Below, in pieces: positions 39,589 through 41,849 of a stretch of DNA of 41,849 nt. This DNA is from Adlercreutzia muris (GTDB lineage: Bacteria > Actinomycetota > Coriobacteriia > Coriobacteriales > Eggerthellaceae). The first letter of the stretch is position 1, and each line of letters opens with the position of its first letter. A program made the translations under genes and the position numbers. The notes beneath the pieces are model-generated. The model made no database searches, was not told where the DNA came from, and was given only the letters and a program-made list of their open reading frames with translations. Location: assembly GCF_008831045.1 (NCBI RefSeq), contig NZ_WAJS01000026.1:1-41849 (forward strand). The letters are read 5' to 3'.

Positions 39589-41849
39589 CTATTCCTCATC
39601 ATCCGATGGCCCGGGTTGCTCCCCGGCCCCTCCGTCCTCTTCCCCTGCATCCTCTTCCTCGGGCTCGCGCGCGGCGCCGGCCACCACCTCATCCCAGGGG
39701 CGGCCCTCCTCGGGCGGCGGCTCGGTGCTCTCGGGCTCGTCGGGCTCGCGCTCGGTGCCCGGAAGATTCGGGCCCTCCACGACCACCTCGTCGACGGGCG
39801 CGTAGTTCGAAGCGAAGTCCTCCTGGTGGAGCAGGTTGCCCGAGCGGTCGCGCACCGTGCGGTGCACCGTGACGCGGCGCCCGTCGGCCCCCTTGGTCTT
39901 CACGTAGTGGGTGCCCGCCGGCTCGTTCTCGTCGACCTTCGTGCGCTTCTTGAAGGGATCGCCCGCCTCCCAGTCGCCGGTCTCGGCCGTGACCACGTAG
40001 CCCGGATCGATGCCGAAGAGGGAGACCGTGAGGGTCGAGTCGGTGTAGCGGGTGCGCACGAGCACGTCGGAGGAGCTGTCGTTCACCCACGCCAGATCCA
40101 GATCAGGATACGCGATGGCGGCATCGCGGCCGGTGGGATAGCTGGAAATGTACAGGGAGTGGTTTCGGCGCTCGGTCACGGGGAAGCCGGACTCGAAGAC
40201 GGCGTTGAACACCGTGGTGGCCACCTGGCAGATACCCCCGCCGATGGCGTCCTCGTACTCGCCGTTCACGATGGCGTTGGCGGCCTGGAAGCCGTTGGCC
40301 TCGTTGGCCTCGCCCATGACGTCGTTGAAGGACCACTCTCCGCCGTCGGCGGCCGCGATGGAGTCGGTCAGGCGGTCGGCCGCGTGGTGGATGTTGTGGC
40401 GGCGGTTAGCGGTGCCGGGGCCGTCGTTGTACTCGGTGGTGAAGGTGGCGATCTCGCCGATGAGCCCCAGCTCCACGGCCTCGTCGAAAGTGGCTCGCTC
40501 AGGGGCTTCCCCCCAGCCGATCTCCACGGCCACCGGACCGGCGACAGGTGCGCCGGTCCGGTCGAATTCCCCGAACAGCGCCTCGCGGGCCGCCGTGAGC
40601 GCCTCGGCCACGAGCGGGTAGCGGGAGCCGGCCCCCGTGGACACCCACACCTCCCCGTCGGCCTTCTCGAAGGAGACGGTGACCGCCGAGGCGAAGCCGG
40701 CGTCGCGGATGCGGGCCACCAGATCGGCCCGGGCGACCTGCTCGTCGAGCACGGGAGCCAACACGAAGCCGTCGCCGGACGGCCGCACCTCGGTATCCAT
40801 CCAGGCGCCGAGCTCGGCGCCGGACAGGGTCCAGGACGTACCCTCGAAGGTAAAGGTGGCACCCCCGTCGAGAGCCGCCTGCACGGCGGCGCGGGCACGC
40901 TCGGCGGCGGCCTCGTCGATGCGCAGGGGCGCCCAGGCGACCTCGGCCACGAAGGAGACGGCCTCCGGAGCGTCGCCGAGGAAGCCCTCGGTGAGCAGCG
41001 CCGTGAAGTGATCGCGGTCGACGATGGTGCCCTCGTGGCCCTCCACGAGGCGCACCTGGCCCTCCTCCACGGCCACGTCCCAATCCTGGCGCGGCTCGCC
41101 GATGGTGGCGTCGATGTCGGCGGCGAGAGTCTCCACGGCATCGTCGTCGAAGGCCAGGCGCACGGGCACAGCAGCGCCGTCGACGAGGGCCGACCAACGC
41201 TCGGCGATGCCGCCGTCGCGCCCCACGGCGAAGGCCTCGTCTACAAGCTCGCTCACGGGCAGATGCGCCCCCAGGGTGCCGGCCTCGGCCACCCACAGCA
41301 GCTTATCGGCCCGGGCCTCCTCCACCGAGAGCTGCTCGGCCTGGGCCTCTTGCTCGGCCAGCTCGGTGCCCACGTCCACAGAGGCCGCGGCCTCCTCGCT
41401 CGCGAACACGATGGCCCGCCCGCGGCTGGCGCGATCGCCGTAGGCGCCGCTCACGGCGGCGCGGGCCTCCTCAAGGGTCATGCCGGACACGTCCACCGAG
41501 CCGATGGACACACCGGCGTAGATGCGGTTCTCGTTGATGACGCGGTCGGCACCGTAGGCGCCCCCCAGAAGGAGCCCGATGAGCAGCAGCGTGGCCAGAG
41601 CCGCGGGCAGCCCGCGCCGGCGACGGCCGCGAATAGTGGAGGGCTGGACGCGGGGCGCGTCGTAGTCGGACGCCCTCTTCTTCCCCCGGCCGTGTCGGCC
41701 GCCGTCGGCCGCCGAGGGGCGCTGCGCGGCCGACCGGGACCGGGGCGTGCGATCGGGGCGGCCCGTGGGCCGGGCCGGGACCGCCGGCCGCGAGCCCCGG
41801 CCGCCCTCGGCGGCGACGGCGCGATGGGCTCCGATGGAAGACGGGGCGG
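39589..41849 (-). CDS. VanW-like membrane protein (5' end outside the window)
   Basis: The frame is open to the window edge; no in-frame start is seen in the last ~340 bases, so the N-terminus is missing. Reading inward there is a long Arg/Pro/Gly-rich cytoplasmic segment (RGRRRRGLP), one membrane helix (ALATLLLLIGLLLGGAYGA) at about 41560-41620, then YoaR/PG-binding-type domains (VSIGSVDVSGMTLEEAR). The VanW domain (HNIHHAADRLTDS; GGGICQVATTVFNAVF; RRNHSLYISSYPTG) follows, then a G5-like strand region and an acidic Glu/Pro-rich tail. VanW proteins occur with vancomycin-resistance genes, but the function is unknown; wall binding is likely. It heads the visible part of the - strand operon; the operon promoter is outside the window. 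Confidence 0.9.
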   Translation of the reverse strand, partial: APSSIGAHRAVAAEGGRGSRPAVPARPTGRPDRTPRSRSAAQRPSAADGGRHGRGKKRASDYDAPRVQPSTIRGRRRRGLPAALATLLLIGLLLGGAYGADRVINENRIYAGVSIGSVDVSGMTLEEARAAVSGAYGDRASRGRAIVFASEEAAASVDVGTELAEQEAQAEQLSVEEARADKLLWVAEAGTLGAHLPVSELVDEAFAVGRDGGIAERWSALVDGAAVPVRLAFDDDAVETLAADIDATIGEPRQDWDVAVEEGQVRLVEGHEGTIVDRDHFTALLTEGFLGDAPEAVSFVAEVAWAPLRIDEAAAERARAAVQAALDGGATFTFEGTSWTLSGAELGAWMDTEVRPSGDGFVLAPVLDEQVARADLVARIRDAGFASAVTVSFEKADGEVWVSTGAGSRYPLVAEALTAAREALFGEFDRTGAPVAGPVAVEIGWGEAPERATFDEAVELGLIGEIATFTTEYNDGPGTANRRHNIHHAADRLTDSIAAADGGEWSFNDVMGEANEANGFQAANAIVNGEYEDAIGGGICQVATTVFNAVFESGFPVTERRNHSLYISSYPTGRDAAIAYPDLDLAWVNDSSSDVLVRTRYTDSTLTVSLFGIDPGYVVTAETGDWEAGDPFKKRTKVDENEPAGTHYVKTKGADGRRVTVHRTVRDRSGNLLHQEDFASNYAPVDEVVVEGPNLPGTEREPDEPESTEPPPEEGRPWDEVVAGAAREPEEEDAGEEDGGAGEQPGPSDDEE

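Overview
The window is a GC-rich (roughly two-thirds G+C), densely packed bacterial chromosome segment. Gene content and protein style suggest an anaerobic actinobacterium of the class Coriobacteriia, most likely family Eggerthellaceae (Eggerthella, Gordonibacter, Adlercreutzia or a relative). The pointers are a LAxTG-anchored giant surface protein, indolepyruvate:ferredoxin oxidoreductase with phenylacetate-CoA ligases, a menaquinone prenyltransferase, SpoVS and RNase Y in a Firmicutes-like order, and a PgsA-CinA fusion. The assignment comes from recognising families, not from a search. I see no rRNA, tRNA, CRISPR array, insertion sequence or prophage.

Layout, left to right. (1) 1-7144: the 3' tail of one cell-wall-anchored surface protein, dapB, then a complete ~1813-residue surface protein whose C-terminus is a close copy of the first tail. 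(2) 7145-16974, + strand: dapA, then the run rnj (RNase J), ftsK, a RodZ-like membrane HTH protein, yajQ, rimO and a pgsA-cinA fusion. (3) 17227-22164: recA behind a strong promoter with LexA-like sites, recX, a long leader carrying intrinsic terminators, rny (RNase Y) and a GHKL ATPase. (4) 22178-26430: spoVS, miaB and miaA, then hflX behind a leader with a short ORF and a terminator. (5) 26565-28462: lexA on the - strand, a divergent unannotated 23-residue hydrophobic peptide gene sharing its operator region, then nrdR and dut. (6) 28475-30741: two small envelope proteins of unknown function and menA. (7) 30744-41849, - strand: one long probable operon read right to left: VanW-like protein (5' end outside the window), paaK2, an ACT-domain protein, a D-Ala-D-Ala carboxypeptidase, a zinc-ribbon/FHA protein, iorA, iorB, a second ACT-domain protein, paaK1 and gluQRS.

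How the genes work together. dapA and dapB make the lysine/diaminopimelate precursor. rnj and rny supply RNA decay. recA, recX, lexA and the small peptide form an SOS module, and nrdR and dut manage dNTP supply. miaB, miaA, gluQRS and rimO modify tRNA or ribosome. iorAB with two aryl-CoA ligases and two ACT proteins looks like an aromatic 2-oxoacid/arylacetate interconversion unit. Wall genes (VanW-like, DD-carboxypeptidase) are interleaved with it.

The most interesting item is the 23-residue single-pass membrane peptide at 27319-27390. It has a good ribosome binding site and a near-consensus promoter with LexA-type boxes, and it lies back to back with lexA. That is the position held in other Gram-positives by SOS cell-division inhibitors (YneA, ChiZ, DivS). 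Next are the hflX leader, the terminator-bearing leader of rny, and the iorAB/paaK/ACT cluster.
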